From: Nectonema munidae
Lineage: Eukaryota; Nematomorpha; Nectonematoida; Nectonematidae
NCBI GenBank assembly: GCA_030549495.1
Contig: JAUIRK010000087.1
Coordinates: 62,001-126,000, forward strand
Reading direction: 5' to 3'
DNA length: 64,000 bases
Each line of letters begins with the position of its first letter. Positions within the stretch are counted from its first letter, which is position 1. The notes under the pieces are model-generated. The model was not told the origin of the DNA. It made no database searches and was given only the letters and a program-made list of their open reading frames with translations. This document shows, in pieces, positions 20,880 through 32,973 of the stretch. The position numbers and the translations under genes are program-made.

Positions 20880-22630
20880 AAAAAGAATCCACAATTATTG
20901 AATGATAAATATTTTGATAAAATTTAAAAATCACATTCTCCAACTAAGGTCTCTATCGCTACTTTGTTGGTAGTCATGAATCGAGTAATAAAGTTATGGC
21001 GGGGAGTTAAAAGTCAATAAAGTCCACTTTTGAATTCTAATAGCACTTATTCCAAAACAAGTAAATAGTCTTACTTTATAAAGTTTGTGTAAAAGAAGAC
21101 CAAGTTATTAGGTGAACAAAAGCCAACTTTTTTAATAGCCCATTTTTTGTAAGTAATCTAGATTGTGCAAAAGTTTAACAAAACTGACAAAGAGCAAGTA
21201 TTAAACAATTTTGGAATTGCTTTTATACACTAAAGAGTTCACAAACGAACTAAAAATATATTTCATTTTTAATATAGATAAAAATTTTGACTCATCCATT
21301 CTGACACATAAATAAAATAATTGAAAAAAGTTATCTTTGAATCTTACAATGAAATACGCATTGGATTTATATACAAATATCTAATTTGAAGAAATAAGGA
21401 ACATATTCAAAAAGAAATATATCTTTTCTCTTTCCAGCGATTAAAAAGCCTTTGTCCAAAGATCACGTCTTTGCAAAAGAGAATATTTTAACAATTTCTT
21501 ACAATAAAAATATTAATAATAATTAACAGAAGTGATTAATTTTTTATGTCAATTATTTACAAATAACATCAACTTTTTGAGGTAGTTAGGTCAAATTTTG
21601 AAGGATTTATTGGCCAACTTTTGTTGCCCCTAGTTATGACTTTAGCGCGTTAGAAATGCACTCCGACTTTACAAATCTCAACATCACAAAAAAGTAAAAT
21701 GTGTAAGACTGGGTACTGAACGCTATCACATGTCCACTGAGAGCTTACGTAGTTTCTTTTTGTACTGCGTTTCGTATTGTGAAAGTTTGTTCAAGTGGTA
21801 GGTAGAGGAATCACAAATCGTAAGAGTCCTACTTTTTAAAGCATAGCAATCCTATCAGCAAAACTTGCTACATTCACTGATTCCTCAAATTTCATAAAGG
21901 CTCCGCAGGTTCGAATAAACATGGTCAACATGAGCTCTAATGTTGCATATATTACAAAAAAAAATTTGTCTTAAACTTTGTTTGAAAATGGATGATCAGT
22001 TGTTTTGTATTTTTAAAGAATTTCATTGATGATATTTTAAGGAGCTGTTTCTACCATAGTATTTAAATTGGAAATGATATTTTGGCCTATTTTTTAGTGA
22101 TATTTTGGTTTAATTTTTGAACTTCTATAAAGTGTAGCACGTGTCTCTGATAAACTTACGTACTATTGAATGCACTAAGTCTAATTTTCCAAAACAAGTA
22201 AATTTATTAATTAAAGAAAAAATGGTCTTTTTCAGGATAACGGAGTATGCAAAATTTTAGTGTCGCCCATCACGAGTTTATACGTAGGTAACATTTCGTA
22301 CTCGATTCTGATTGAAACAATACAAGTATAACTAATAGAGATTAACTCCAAAGATCAAAAACAAAAAAGGCTATATGAACGATGTTAGCAAGTGTTTTTT
22401 CTTTCCCTGGCCATTCACTTAAATATATTGAGGAAATTTTATTAAAAAAAAAACATTGTTGAGTTATTTTGGAAATCGATCAATATAATTTACTATACTA
22501 ACAGTTTAAACATGATTGAGATGGAAAACAAATACGATTAGCCTTTCGAGGAGGAAAATTTTGACGACTAATCCTTTGTTTTGCTTTTCTAGGAGATATT
22601 TCTATCAAGGAGATTACAAGATTACTTATC
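20880..22630. other. AT-rich DNA with a dispersed repeat
   Basis: No coding recognised. The stretch about 20995-21145 (AGTTAAAAGTCAATAAAG, TCTAATAGCACT, AAAACAAGTAAA, TTTGTGTAAAAGAA, AAGTTATTAGGT) reappears inverted at about 52030-51900. A looser echo is at about 22160-22215. The 5' exons of the 20.4-kb gene could be here, but I do not see them. Confidence 0.45.
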
Positions 22631-22632
22631 TA

Positions 22633-23060
22633 AGATAAAGGTATCCTAACTGGTTTCGGCAAGAGGCGACTGCCTTTTTCAGAAGAAAAAAGATATGAGT
22701 GAACACCAGGGATGGACCGACAGGGGGATGCATACCCCCCACCAGCAATCTATTCAAGAAAAATTAAGGTTGGAGTCCACCCTAAAATAGAAATCAAAAT
22801 TGATGAAGTCATTGATCGATTTTCAAAGCAAAAAGAAAGAAGAAAAGACTTTGTAATATAATTTTAATCATTTATTTCACATAAGTTTTCAAATTTCTTC
22901 CCTAATAAAATGTGTAAAATATTTTGATAATATTAGTATTACCCCCCCCCCCCCCCCCCCCCACAAAAGATTTCTGGATCCCCCACTGGTGAACACAATT
23001 ACCTTTTTTTCTCTGAAAAGGCGGTCTCTTGCCGAAATTGGTTAGGATACCGTTATCTCT
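22633..23060. repeat. Palindromic (foldback) repeat with an inserted element at its centre
   Basis: The left arm 22633-22706 and right arm 22989-23060 are inverted copies: GGTATCCTAACTGGTTTCGGCAAGAG versus the complement of CTCTTGCCGAAATTGGTTAGGATACC, plus matching CTTTTTCAG../..CTGAAAAGG parts. Removing the MITE between them leaves a hairpin of about 155 bp with almost no loop. Confidence 0.85.
22699..22996 (+). mobile_element. hAT-type MITE (22707-22988) with 8-bp target duplication
   Basis: The element starts CAGGGATGG and ends GGGGGATCCCCCACTG-like (..CCCCACTG), giving CAG..CTG ends. The exact 8-bp duplication GTGAACAC flanks it at 22699-22706 and 22989-22996. It is 282 bp with no ORF. 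It contains a run of 21 C (22942-22962), whose exact length may be unreliable. Confidence 0.85.
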
Positions 23061-24180
23061 TAAAATTACCTCACTAAATTTTACAAATTTTATTCTTTCA
23101 TCAAATTTTTACATGGGTAATTTTTTACACATCAGAAAAGTGCTATTTATTAAATACTTATAATCTTGGTTTGAAAGATTTTGAAGCAAAATATTTACCT
23201 CTAAAGCATAAAAGTAGTCCATCGCAGTGGTACACCACATGAACAAATAAGAGAAATCTTGTGAAATTTCTGAAACCTTCATCTCAGCAGTCTTAAATAT
23301 GAAAAATCGAGAAAAAATATGCTAAAAGGTGTTTATTGTTCTATAAGCGAGTCATCAGTGCCTCTATTACGATGTAATATTACGTATTTCTAACTTTTTG
23401 TCAAATGAAACAAACTTTACTCTTTTTTGATTGAGAAAATAAAAATCATGACACCAGTGTTGAATTGCAGTCCTTCAAATTCGGTGAATAAAAAGGCGAT
23501 GCTTATGCTTATATGCTATGAACAGTGAAGACTTTCTTTTTTAGTCTTTCACTAACTATAAAAGTAAAGTTTTTATTATAATATAATTCAGACGCCAGCT
23601 AAGCTACTCCACAACGCATGTATATAATTTTTTTCAATTGGCCGTGCAACATTTCATGAGTAGACAGACATGCTCTAATTTTGATTTGAAATTTCCAGCT
23701 TCTTTGATGCTCATGTGTACGTAGTTCTTCTACTTGTGGCGGGGTCCATAAACTATTTCACAGCTTTCTAGTCTGCAAGCTTCATATTTATTTTTTCTTT
23801 TGCGCTAAATTTCAATTTTGAAATCAATCATTAATTAAATATTAAAAATTTTTGATTTAATTCTTAATGTTTTTACAGGACACAATTCATTGATTAAATC
23901 ATTTGTACTTGCCCCACCCCCTAATTATCTTTAAGACCAACTTTTCATTCGCTATTTTTCGATAATGTAATTTTTTAAATTTATTTTAAGGAAAATCAAA
24001 TGGATTTTTAGTAAGGTTCCTAGTGTTTAACTGAGCTTATGCTAAATGCTTAATCTCCAATAATATCCTGGATTTAAAGGTTAATTTCTTTTTAAGATAA
24101 AATGTAAGCTACATCCAAAAAAAAAGTCGATAATATTCTGTAGAATATCTTACTCATGGTTTTATTAAAGCACCGCAAAA
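23061..24180. other. AT-rich DNA, no gene recognised
   Basis: No domain or clear element end found. The left terminus of the hAT pseudogene that follows should lie here but could not be located. Confidence 0.4.
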
Positions 24181-24184
24181 TTTT

Positions 24185-25795
24185 CAAATGAAAGTATACG
24201 TGCTAGCAAATTAAAAAAGCACTTGCAGACTGTGCATAAAGAAAAAGTAAACAAAGCACTCGATTTCTTTATAAGGATGCGTGATGAATTTGAAAGAAGA
24301 AAAACGGTTGATAAAATGTTTTTTCAAAAACAGCAAAAGTGGAGAAAGGAATTCTAGCTTCTTACAAAATAGCAAAAGCCAGTAAGCCTCATGCCATTAG
24401 GGAATCTTTGATCATGCCTGCAGTGTCTGAAGTGCTTTCAACAGTTATGGGCCAAAATCCTCAAGAAATATCGGGTTTAATTCCTTTGAGCAATTCATCA
24501 CTATCGCGTCGAATTGATGAAATGGCAGCTGATATTGAAACCCGAGTAATCTCAAAACTGCGAGAAAATGAGTTTGCACTTCAAATAGATGAGTAACTCT
24601 TCCTGATCATTCTGCATTGTTATTCGCGTTTGTAAGATTTCTTAATAATAATAATGACTCATGCCAAGAATTACCTTTTGCTTTAAAATTAATAACTGAC
24701 AGCAAAGGTGAAACTATCTTCAATAAACGTAATGTCTTTTTTCCCGAAAAAAATTCATCATTAAAAAACATTGTAGCCTGTGCAACAGATGGTGCTGCTT
24801 TTCTATGGTTGGAAAATATAAAGGATTTAAAGCTCACCTGAAAAAAGTTGTTCATGATGTAGTTTTTGTTCATTGTGTTGTTCACCGACATTTCGTTGCT
24901 AAACATCTAGCTGGACGTTTGAATGGGGCACTCATTCAAGTTATAAAAGCAGTTAATTTGATTAAAAAAGGTGCATTGCAAGATCGACTTTTTCAAAAAT
25001 TTTGTGAAAACAATGACGAGGAGTTTCAACGGCTTATTTTGCACACTGAAGTCAGATGGTTGTCCAAGGGCATTTGTCTGCATCGCTTCATTGAACTTTG
25101 GGACACTATTTTATCCTTTTTTTTTTTAGAGAAACAGAGCTTGCAAAAATGTTATTTTCTACCTAACTGATATATTTGAAAAGCTAAATTTACTCACAAA
25201 CAACTTCAAGGAAGTAATTCCACTTTGTTTTCTTGCAGAGAAGCAATTAAAGCATTTAATGGAAAACTGAAGATTTTCTGGTAAAGGCTTGCAAGATGAG
25301 AATTTACAGTTTCCTTCGTTAGCTAGCATATCTGCAAAACTTATTGATGGTGACTTACCTGTTTATATTAATCATCTGAAGGAGTTGCATAATGAAATGG
25401 AAAATCGTTATTTTGATTTAATTCAAATGAATATACCTCATTAGTTTGTTGATGAACCTGAAGTAGGTATTGATGTACAAGAAAGGTTTATCCAACTTCA
25501 GAACAACAGAGCAGCAAATTCAAGATTTAAGTATGGAGAATACCAAAAGCTTTGGAGGAATGATGAAATATCTGAAAAGTATCCACTACTGTAGAAAAAA
25601 GTGTAATTGCTTTTAATTGCCTTCCCCACATCCTATTTAGTAGAATCAGGTTTCAGTCGAGTGATGCATCTTCTATCAAAAAGTAGAAGTCGTCTTGATG
25701 TAGAAAAAAGAGGTGCTTTACGTCTTTCCCTGGCAACTTTAACACCAAACATTGACAAATTGGTAGTCCTGCATCAATCACAAGGATCACATTGA
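24185..25795 (+). pseudogene. hAT transposase, ZBED5/SCAND3-like (multiply frameshifted)
   Basis: In order: ESIRASKLKKHLQTVHKEK, the end of a BED zinc finger; then KASKPHAIRESLIMPAVSEVLSTVMG and LSNSSLSRRIDEMAADIE and ALQIDE (catalytic region, first Asp in the QIDE/QTDE-type motif). Next NIVACATDGAAFL (second Asp), VHCVVHRHFVAKHLAGRLN, then ILHTEVRWLSKGICLHRFIEL. The end is AFPTSYLVESGFSRVMHLLSKSRSRLDVEKRG, the C-terminal hAT dimerisation motif. The order and words match ZBED5/SCAND3-type domesticated and transposon hAT proteins. Frame changes near 24330, 24600, 24820, 25150 and 25590 and several stops mean it is not functional. Confidence 0.88.
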
Positions 25796-26299
25796 AATCG
25801 TGTAACTATTTTAATATACAAATAAATAATGCAAGGGGTTTTTGTCAACAAATTTAACTTTAAGGCTTTATAAAAAGTTTTATATAATTAAAATTTATCC
25901 CCTACACCTTCACCTTGGGTATGAGAGAAATATGAGGTTATTTTTGTAAAATTTTGAAATTTGACATATTTTGTTTCATTTGGAATATAAGTGGAGTAGG
26001 TCTTAAGTTTCTTTGTACAAAAAAAGTTTAAAGCACCAGGAATGATCAAGGACCAAACTTGAAGTAAAATTTACACCTCAATTGTTTTAGTTACATAAAA
26101 TTACATCTTTCGGAGAAATCACCTTAATTGCGCTTAAATGATAATTTCAGTTAATAATTACATGCTATAGGTTTTGGTGTTAATTTATCATTTTCAATAT
26201 TTTTGTTCCTTTAGGTGTAATAAATTTAGAGTCAGGGTAAAAAACGGTTGAAGAAATAAAAAAATTTCTAAGGGGCCATACAATATTTTTTGCACAAAA

Positions 26300-26334
26300 A
26301 GGGGGCCATGGTGAAAAAAGGTTTAGAACCCATG
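26300..26334 (-). repeat. hAT terminal repeat (right end of the ZBED5-like element)
   Basis: On the reverse strand it begins CATGGGTTCTAAACCTTTTT, close to the common hAT/Buster terminus CAGTGGTTCTCAACC. No matching left end with the flanking 8 bp (TGCTATAC) was found. Confidence 0.5.
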
Positions 26335-26339
26335 TGCTA

Positions 26340-27350
26340 TACCATTATCACACTGGTAAATATCAGCTGCGTTATTGATTATTAAAAAGAATGTAAAATT
26401 ATTACCATTTTCCAATTAATACCATGCATCTTAGCATCTTGAAAAGATAAAGGACAAACGTATAGGCAGTCAAACTTTTTTCCAAGCTGTATCAAATTTT
26501 CAAAGTTGGTGTGAGACTGAATTTCACTAAATAAGGATAGTCGTGATTTTAAATAAAAATGGGAAATACTTTCAAGGAAAAATACATTAGATGACGAGAC
26601 TGCAATTTATAAAAAAAAATGTCCAAAATATTATTCCAATTGTTTGTTGTACAAAATAAAGTGTGAAAAATTAATAATTACAGTAAAAACTAAAACCTTT
26701 TTAACAAGATCACCTTTTTGTCAACCAAGAATCAAAAGACCCAAAATTTTTGTATTAAATACTTATAAATTCAATTTTTTACTTAAAAAAATAATTATTA
26801 CATGGCTCAGAGAACGCTTCGTGAGACGGTAAGCGAAGATGGTCTGAAGTATCAAAAATAAGTGAAAATTAATACAAGAGATGAGGAAAAATAAGACAAA
26901 GATACTGAATGAGACTATGCATAAAAACAATAAATGACTATTCCTAGAAAGTTTTTTCCTGTTATTTGAAATGAATATTCTTTGATTATTTTTTAAATAA
27001 GATGAATAAAAGACTAACTCTTTTTTCTCTTTTTACATCATTACTCTCTTTCTATCAATAGTTTGCTACATTTTATTTATTTTGAGCAGTTTTCATTGAC
27101 TTCTTTGCTAAACTAACCAATATTTTTAGTGTTTCATCCACCCATTTATTGTCAAACTTCTATGCTTGGTTTTGAAAGTGTTTTATAATTTTATTTTGCA
27201 AACTCAAATACCCAGTAAACATAAAGAACTTTTTTTGAATGAAAAAATCTAATCAATTCCAATTTAAATAATAGTCAGAGAAAACTTGCAAACATGCGTA
27301 TTACCTTATAGCGTTTCAAAAACAGGAATATAAAAAAGAACGGATTTAGG
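26340..27350. other. AT-rich DNA, no gene recognised
   Basis: Scattered short ORFs only; no family words seen on either strand. Confidence 0.4.
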
Positions 27351-27356
27351 ATCACG

Positions 27357-27530
27357 GAAAAAAGGAAATTAGGAGAACAATTTTTATTGTGGTTGCAAGT
27401 GGCTCGCGCAAAGAATATTTCTGTCAGTGGAGCAGTAGACTGTTCAACAAATTTAAAAAAATTAACAGTTGTGCCTTATACGAAGTTTAAAGCTGAGCTC
27501 AAATATTATTTCAAATGTTTCTTTCGTTTG
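27357..27530 (+). pseudogene. pogo/Tigger transposase, CENP-B helix-turn-helix part
   Basis: The frame reads EKRKLGEQFLLWLQVARAKNISVSGAVDC and then runs 30 more codons to a stop. This is the CENP-B-type second helix-turn-helix of pogo/Tigger transposases (pattern le..l..W....r..n.pvSg..i..kA). The DDE part of such a protein lies on the same strand at 33893-34600. The intervening 6.3 kb is a MITE that contains a piggyBac. Confidence 0.6.
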
Positions 27531-27902
27531 TGGTGAGAAAGAACAGGAGATTGAGGATTTTTTATTTCCATTATTTGACAAAGCACTTTCTTGTTTTAGA
27601 TGCATAGGATAAGTAGCCTACATTGAGTAATATTGTATTAGTAGCTTTAGAAAATAGGAAACCTGATAGTGTAGTACTGAACAAAGAGTAGAAAAAAAAA
27701 AGAGATATTGGGAAATTTGCTCTTTGAGAAACCTTTTTTTAAAGAAGGTACACGACAAAAATAACGGTCGACTGTAAGATTTTTTAACCCCTCCAAATCG
27801 TTGGAACTGCAAAAGCCATTTCCCTTTTTTACACATTTAAATGCAGTAAATGAACGGAACCCAACATTTTAGCAAAATGTATTAATAGCGAACTCATGGT
27901 GT

Positions 27903-28502
27903 CGGCGGATATTGTCGAACGATATTTGGCCGAAAGGACATTTCACCCAAAATGTATATACCATATGAAAATTTTTGAAGACGTTTCTTTACATCCAGTA
28001 AGTTTGGAAGCGTTTGCTCTATACAAATCGGCAGTGTAATTTGATTTTTTTTCTATTCTTAACTTTTATACACACATCATGTGATGAATAACTTATCTAT
28101 TGGAAGTTTACAAGCCCAATGTGTTATGATATGACATCACTGATTACAAATGTGGACGGTAATTTTTGTTTTCTTTTATTATTCCTAACTTCTTTCTACA
28201 CACAAATTATCTGATGGATAATTTTATCTACTAGAAGTTACATGAAAAATGTGTTATGATATGATTATGACTTTACTGTATTTTATTGATTGCAGACGTA
28301 TTTGCAGACGTTGCAAGAAAAATGTGTTATGATATGATTATGATTTTACTGTATTTTATTGTTTGCAGGAGTATTTGCAGACGTATTTTGCAGACGTTGA
28401 TTGAAGCTAAACTGTATTTACATTTTCGGTGAAATAGGCGTCTTTCAAATGTCCATTCCACGTCCGTTTGGTAAAATTTTTCTTAGCCCAAAGGCCCGTT
28501 GG
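27903..28502 (+). repeat. Foldback-type MITE, left part (continues at 33731-33770 after the piggyBac)
   Basis: The left end reads ACGATATTTGGCCGAAAGGACATTTCACCCAAAATG. The inverted partner is split: CATTTTCGGTGAAATAGGCG.. at 28418-28480 (inner) and AAATGTCAATTCGGCCAAATGTCCGGGTATCG at 33731-33762 (outer). The end sequences are made of 15-16 bp phrases (GGCCGAAAGGACATTT, CCAAACGGACGTGG, AATGGACATTTGAAA). The piggyBac at 28507 is inserted in the right arm at TTAA. The original element would be about 640 bp. Confidence 0.6.
28055..28400 (+). repeat. Internal tandem repeats of the MITE
   Basis: Two nested repeat series. First, a unit of about 115-125 bp: TTCTTAACTTTTATACACAC..AAT.TTATCTATTGGAAGTT.. 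at 28058 and its variant at 28185. Second, a 70-75 bp unit GTGTTATGATATGATTATGA.TTTACTGTATTTTATTG.TTGCAG at 28249 and 28324, followed by repeats of GTATTTGCAGACGT. Confidence 0.75.
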
Positions 28503-29725
28503 TTAACCCTATTTAAGGCAAGGGGGGGGGGGGGGGGCGGAATCCGCCCCCCTAAAAAAACTTTCATCATTTTCTTCAAAGCTATTAGCTCTTAATAACC
28601 ACACTTTTTTGACTTTTCCTAAATACCTATTTGCTGTTGTTTAAACATGAATACTCATATTTTTTACATGTAGTACTGTCAATTGCTGTGTGGTGATACT
28701 AACCACAAAAGAGCAAACTAGGCTTTTTTTATCTTGTCAAGTTTTTTCTCATAGAATCAATTTTTTGAACCAAAAATACATCCTAATTACCATAAATGTA
28801 ACCAAAAATTTTGTGTAGACCAAAAATTTTCTTGAGGTTATTGAACTTTTTAATTATAGTAAACAAAAGTACTATAACCTTTTTTATTTTATTTTTCACA
28901 TAACCTAGATGTGATTGAGAATTGAATGAAATATTAGTTCACAATATGAAGAGTTCTTTTGTAAATCATGTTTAGAAAGATTATGTTTCAAAAGTTTGAG
29001 TTATTCATGTGGTTACTTTTTCAACACACCCACATTTAGAAGTTTTTCATTCAAGTATAAAACAGATAGATTTTTTCAATTTTATTTTTATAGGTTTGTT
29101 ATTTGGTTTTAGTTGAATATGTTTGAGAGATTTGGTACTATTTTGGTTGGGTTTTTCAGCAATCTATACTGATCTGTAGCATCATATCCATTAGCTTCAC
29201 ATATAACTTTTCATTCATCAATGTATATAACTAAATTTTCAACTTGTATTGGCCTCATAAACCTACAACCTTGTAAACAAACAGAAATTCATTGTAATTG
29301 AAGCAATTTTTGATAGAAGAATCACCATCTTTTGAATGGCACTGCACAAATATAGCAAGCATTGAATACACTTACATAGCTCATGATTACGATTCTTTTA
29401 TCATCATGTGTTTGCTTCTATATATAATTTGCTAAACATTGATATGACCTTCAATATATGTTCACGACCTCATCGCATTGTAAAAAACATAAACAAACGG
29501 AATTGTTTCTCGCAAATTTATGCCAAGTTTAGTGTGAAATACTATCATCTCATTTTATTACACTGAACAGCACATAATTTTCATCATTTCTATTCTGATA
29601 CTACGTTCTTCAGTACTGCAACTTTTTTTGCTAAGCATCCTAACTTTATAATTTGGCGCAATCAAAGTATGATTTTTTATAATAATATAATTGTTGTACT
29701 ATCTAACTGTATGCTAATTGTAGTA

Positions 29726-31663
29726 ATGTCTGACAAAAGTTCGAAGAAAAGAAAGGGAAAACGATCTTCACAAGGTGTGAGCTCTCAAGAAGAGGAAAGC
29801 GTTTCAAATATATTTCAACTCTTCCATAACCCAGAGGACTTGACTTCAATATCGTCATCATCGAGTGAAAGTGACTTGGAATTTATGTTCAATGAACGTT
29901 TATCATCAGACCAGGATGGAGATGAAGAAGATACAAACAACGTAAACTTACCTTTCGACTTATTTAGGAGTTTTGAGGAGCAAGAAGCTCAGCATAGATA
30001 CTTGACAAGCGTCAATGATTGCTTAAATGAGAATATGTTTGATGAATTACCTGAACAGTTAGAAGAGTCTTATTGTTCCTCATTGAAGGCTAGCTCTTCT
30101 GAGAAAGTTTTAGGGATCAATAATAGAGAGCTTTTTTGGTCAACTGTCAAAACGACCAAAGTCGGTAGACAGACAAGTGAAAACATAATAAGAGGTGGAA
30201 TTGGACTGAGACCAAATATTTCAGCAGAAACCCCAAGAGAGTGTTTTAATTTGTTTTTAAATGATTCTCTTTTGGTCGAAATAATTGATCATACTAATAA
30301 AAATATCGAAGAAAACAATACAGAAAAGTTGAACGATAGTAAATATCCTCACATAAAAGTTTTAGATATTGAGGAAATGTATGCATATATTGGACTAACT
30401 TACTTAAGAGCTCTACTGAAACAGAATTATCTCAGGGTTAAGTTTCTATGGTCCGATCTAGGTTGTCATATATTTGCGTGCACAATGAGCATGAAACGAT
30501 TTTATTTTCTCAATAAACACATTTGTTTTGATAGGAATGTTTTTGAAATATTTAATGTAAACTGTTGCAAATGGGTTAAACCTACCCCTTTTTTAACGAT
30601 TGATGAGTCATTGTATCCGTCGAAAACGGCTGTAAATTTTAAGATTTACAGTCCCCTCAAACCTGCTAAATATGGACTATTGTTTAGATCGTTATGCAGT
30701 GTTGAATACCCGTTTACATATCAATCTAGCGTATATGCTGGTAAACCAAGAAAAAGTGGAGGAGCTTTTCACATAGGAAGTACGGAAGAAATTGTGAAAG
30801 AGCTGGTAAACAAAGTTAAAATACATAATAGTTTAGAAGGTAGAAATATTACCCTAGACAGATTTTATACATCAATTAAGCTTATTGATTGGTTATATAA
30901 ACAAAAAATAACATGTATCGGAACTATTATGTCTAGAAGAAAAGGTGTTCCCATAAATTTAAACTCACTCAATACTAGAGAAAATTATTCATATAAAGTT
31001 TTCTGGGAAAAAAACCATTTTAAATGGTTGTCTCTGCATAGTTATGTTGTTAAAAGAAAAAGTAGTAGTAAGAACATTTTGATTGCCTCATCCTTACCCC
31101 CAATTCTCGGTGTTTCTAAGGGAGAAAATAAAAAACCTGCCATATACAAACTTTATGATTACACGAAAGGAGGGGTTGACATATTTGATCAACGAATTTC
31201 TTATACATCATGTAATAGAAAAAGTAAAAAATGGACTGTAAAAGCATGGAGCTTTATTTTGGACACTGCAAGAATAAACTCTGGCAGTGTGTTTTGTTTG
31301 AAAAAATCAGTTGATCCTAGAAAGATTGACTCCTTTTCATTTGGCATGGAACTTGTGAAATCTTTGGTTTATCCTTACATAAAATCTAAACCCATGTATG
31401 GTGTTTCTAGCAAAATCAAAGCTAAAGTTTCCACACTACTTAGTTCAAATGAAAGCAGCACTTCAACACAAGGTCAACACTTTTTGTCAAAAGTTGGACC
31501 TGTGAGACGTTGTGATAACTGCCTAAAGTTAATTTCGGGCAAGAACTACAAATGTTCGAAAGACAAGTTGAAAAAAATCAAGCAGCAGTGTCAAAAGTGT
31601 GGCAAAGCATGTTGTAACGATCACTCATACTGCCTGTGTACTAATTGCTATCAAAGCTCATAA
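29726..31663 (+). CDS. piggyBac transposase (PGBD4-like), intact, 645 aa
   Basis: A cut-and-paste transposase acting at TTAA sites in the nucleus. The frame is open from 29669 (664 codons), but the first 19 residues are hydrophobic and the ATG at 29726 (MSDKSSKKRKGKRSS) with a basic start is the more likely initiation site. Residues about 20-100 are acidic and Ser-rich. The DDE core follows: PTPFLTIDESLYPSK (first Asp), GRNITLDRFYTSIKLIDWL (second Asp) and YDYTKGGVDIFDQRISYTS (third Asp region, G.D.FD). The C-terminus is a zinc-binding Cys/His domain: RRCDNCLKL, then QQCQKCGKACCNDHSYCLCTNC. The length fits the family (about 550-650). No stops or frameshifts. The segment between MSMKRFYFLNKHICFDR and the first Asp is shorter than in many relatives, so activity cannot be assumed. 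Confidence 0.93.
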   Translation: MSDKSSKKRKGKRSSQGVSSQEEESVSNIFQLFHNPEDLTSISSSSSESDLEFMFNERLSSDQDGDEEDTNNVNLPFDLFRSFEEQEAQHRYLTSVNDCLNENMFDELPEQLEESYCSSLKASSSEKVLGINNRELFWSTVKTTKVGRQTSENIIRGGIGLRPNISAETPRECFNLFLNDSLLVEIIDHTNKNIEENNTEKLNDSKYPHIKVLDIEEMYAYIGLTYLRALLKQNYLRVKFLWSDLGCHIFACTMSMKRFYFLNKHICFDRNVFEIFNVNCCKWVKPTPFLTIDESLYPSKTAVNFKIYSPLKPAKYGLLFRSLCSVEYPFTYQSSVYAGKPRKSGGAFHIGSTEEIVKELVNKVKIHNSLEGRNITLDRFYTSIKLIDWLYKQKITCIGTIMSRRKGVPINLNSLNTRENYSYKVFWEKNHFKWLSLHSYVVKRKSSSKNILIASSLPPILGVSKGENKKPAIYKLYDYTKGGVDIFDQRISYTSCNRKSKKWTVKAWSFILDTARINSGSVFCLKKSVDPRKIDSFSFGMELVKSLVYPYIKSKPMYGVSSKIKAKVSTLLSSNESSTSTQGQHFLSKVGPVRRCDNCLKLISGKNYKCSKDKLKKIKQQCQKCGKACCNDHSYCLCTNCYQSS

Positions 31664-32389
31664 TCTTGCTTATTCATTATCTCTTTTACCATTGTGAAAT
31701 ATATTTTGTGTTCTACAAGTTTATTAAAACTTTGCTCCCCTTTTTACGCTTTTAGTAACTTTTCTTTTTGTATGCTTTTTGAAAAGGGATTAGAAATTTA
31801 TTGTTCAGTTTAAATTTATAGTAGCAAACTCTTCATAAGTAACAAAAATATTCTTTTGTTTGTAATTGTTCTTTTTTGTATATACCAGAATTCAGATGTT
31901 TTTACAGAGCTTATTGACTTTGATTATCACATTTGTCCAAAATACGTTTTGGGAAAAAGTCTGGCGTTTATAAAAACGTTAGTAGAATACAAAAATTTTG
32001 AATTTATTAGAGTTTTCAATCTCTATAATTCTGATAGTGTTACTGAGAATGCCACATTTTCCAGTATCATCAGTCACTCAGCTTCCTTGAAAATGTTAGT
32101 ATGTGTTTTTCTCGTTGCAAAACTTTTATATTCAGACAGATTTCATCAATTTTGTTTGATATTGGTAAAATTTATACAATTTTTTGAACTGGTAACATTG
32201 ATGACCATGTTGTGACATATACAGTAATTCAGCTAAATAAGTATCAAAAACATTTTCGAGGTTATAAATCAAGTAACTCACCTTTATTGTGTAGAAATTT
32301 TTTTACAAAAAAGTTTGTTAATTATTGAAATTATATCAAAAGAGACAATTTTTCTCCATAAAAATAATAATTGCTTCATAAATACTTGG

Positions 32390-32795
32390 TCACTATTTTT
32401 GACAAACTATCAAAATGATTGATTACTGACCAATAGAAATAATTTCATAAAAAACTAGTGTCATCAATCAACTAGGTGTAAATAAAAATGCTATTTCTAC
32501 TTATTTTACTTTTAAATTCGTTAATTATTAATTTTGTCAAATCTGTCAAAATGATTGATTACTGACGAATTGAAATGATTTCGTAAAAAGCTAATGTCAT
32601 CAATCAACTGGGCGTACTCAAAAATGCTATTTTCAATTATTTTACTTTAAAACTTGTTAAGTATTGATTTTATCAAACCTGTCAAAAATGATTGATTTGA
32701 TGAGTTGAAAGAATTAGGTAAAAAATAATATCATCAATCAACTCAGCGTACTTGAAAATGGTATGTTCAACTTATTTCACTCTAAAATTCGTCTT
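32390..32795 (+). repeat. Tandem repeat series 1 in the piggyBac 3' region
   Basis: Three diverged units of about 120-130 bp. Each carries TCAAAATGATTGATTACTGAC (third copy shorter), then TAATGTCATCAATCAACT and a final GTACT.AAAATG. Related words are found in the other piggyBac remnant at 6.9-7.2 kb and at 41.9 kb. Confidence 0.8.
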
Positions 32796-32973
32796 ACTCT
32801 AAATTATTTTAAATATGACCATGGGTGTAAAAAGGAGATGAGGAAATTTAAATTTCGTGAATAGGTAAATTTATAATGAAAATTTTAATCTAAGAATCCT
32901 ATTTATAATTGTAAAAACCCCTATTTTATACGTAGGTTATAAAAAATCTTTCATGATGTCTTTTTTCATATTT

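Noticed and set aside
23725-23930. Left terminus of the ZBED5-like hAT
   Set aside because: GTGGCGGGGTCC is only loosely similar to the right end and the flanking 8-mer TGCTATAC is not present.
28055-28400. CRISPR-like array
   Set aside because: Units are long, diverged and adjacent without unique spacers, and the context is animal transposons.
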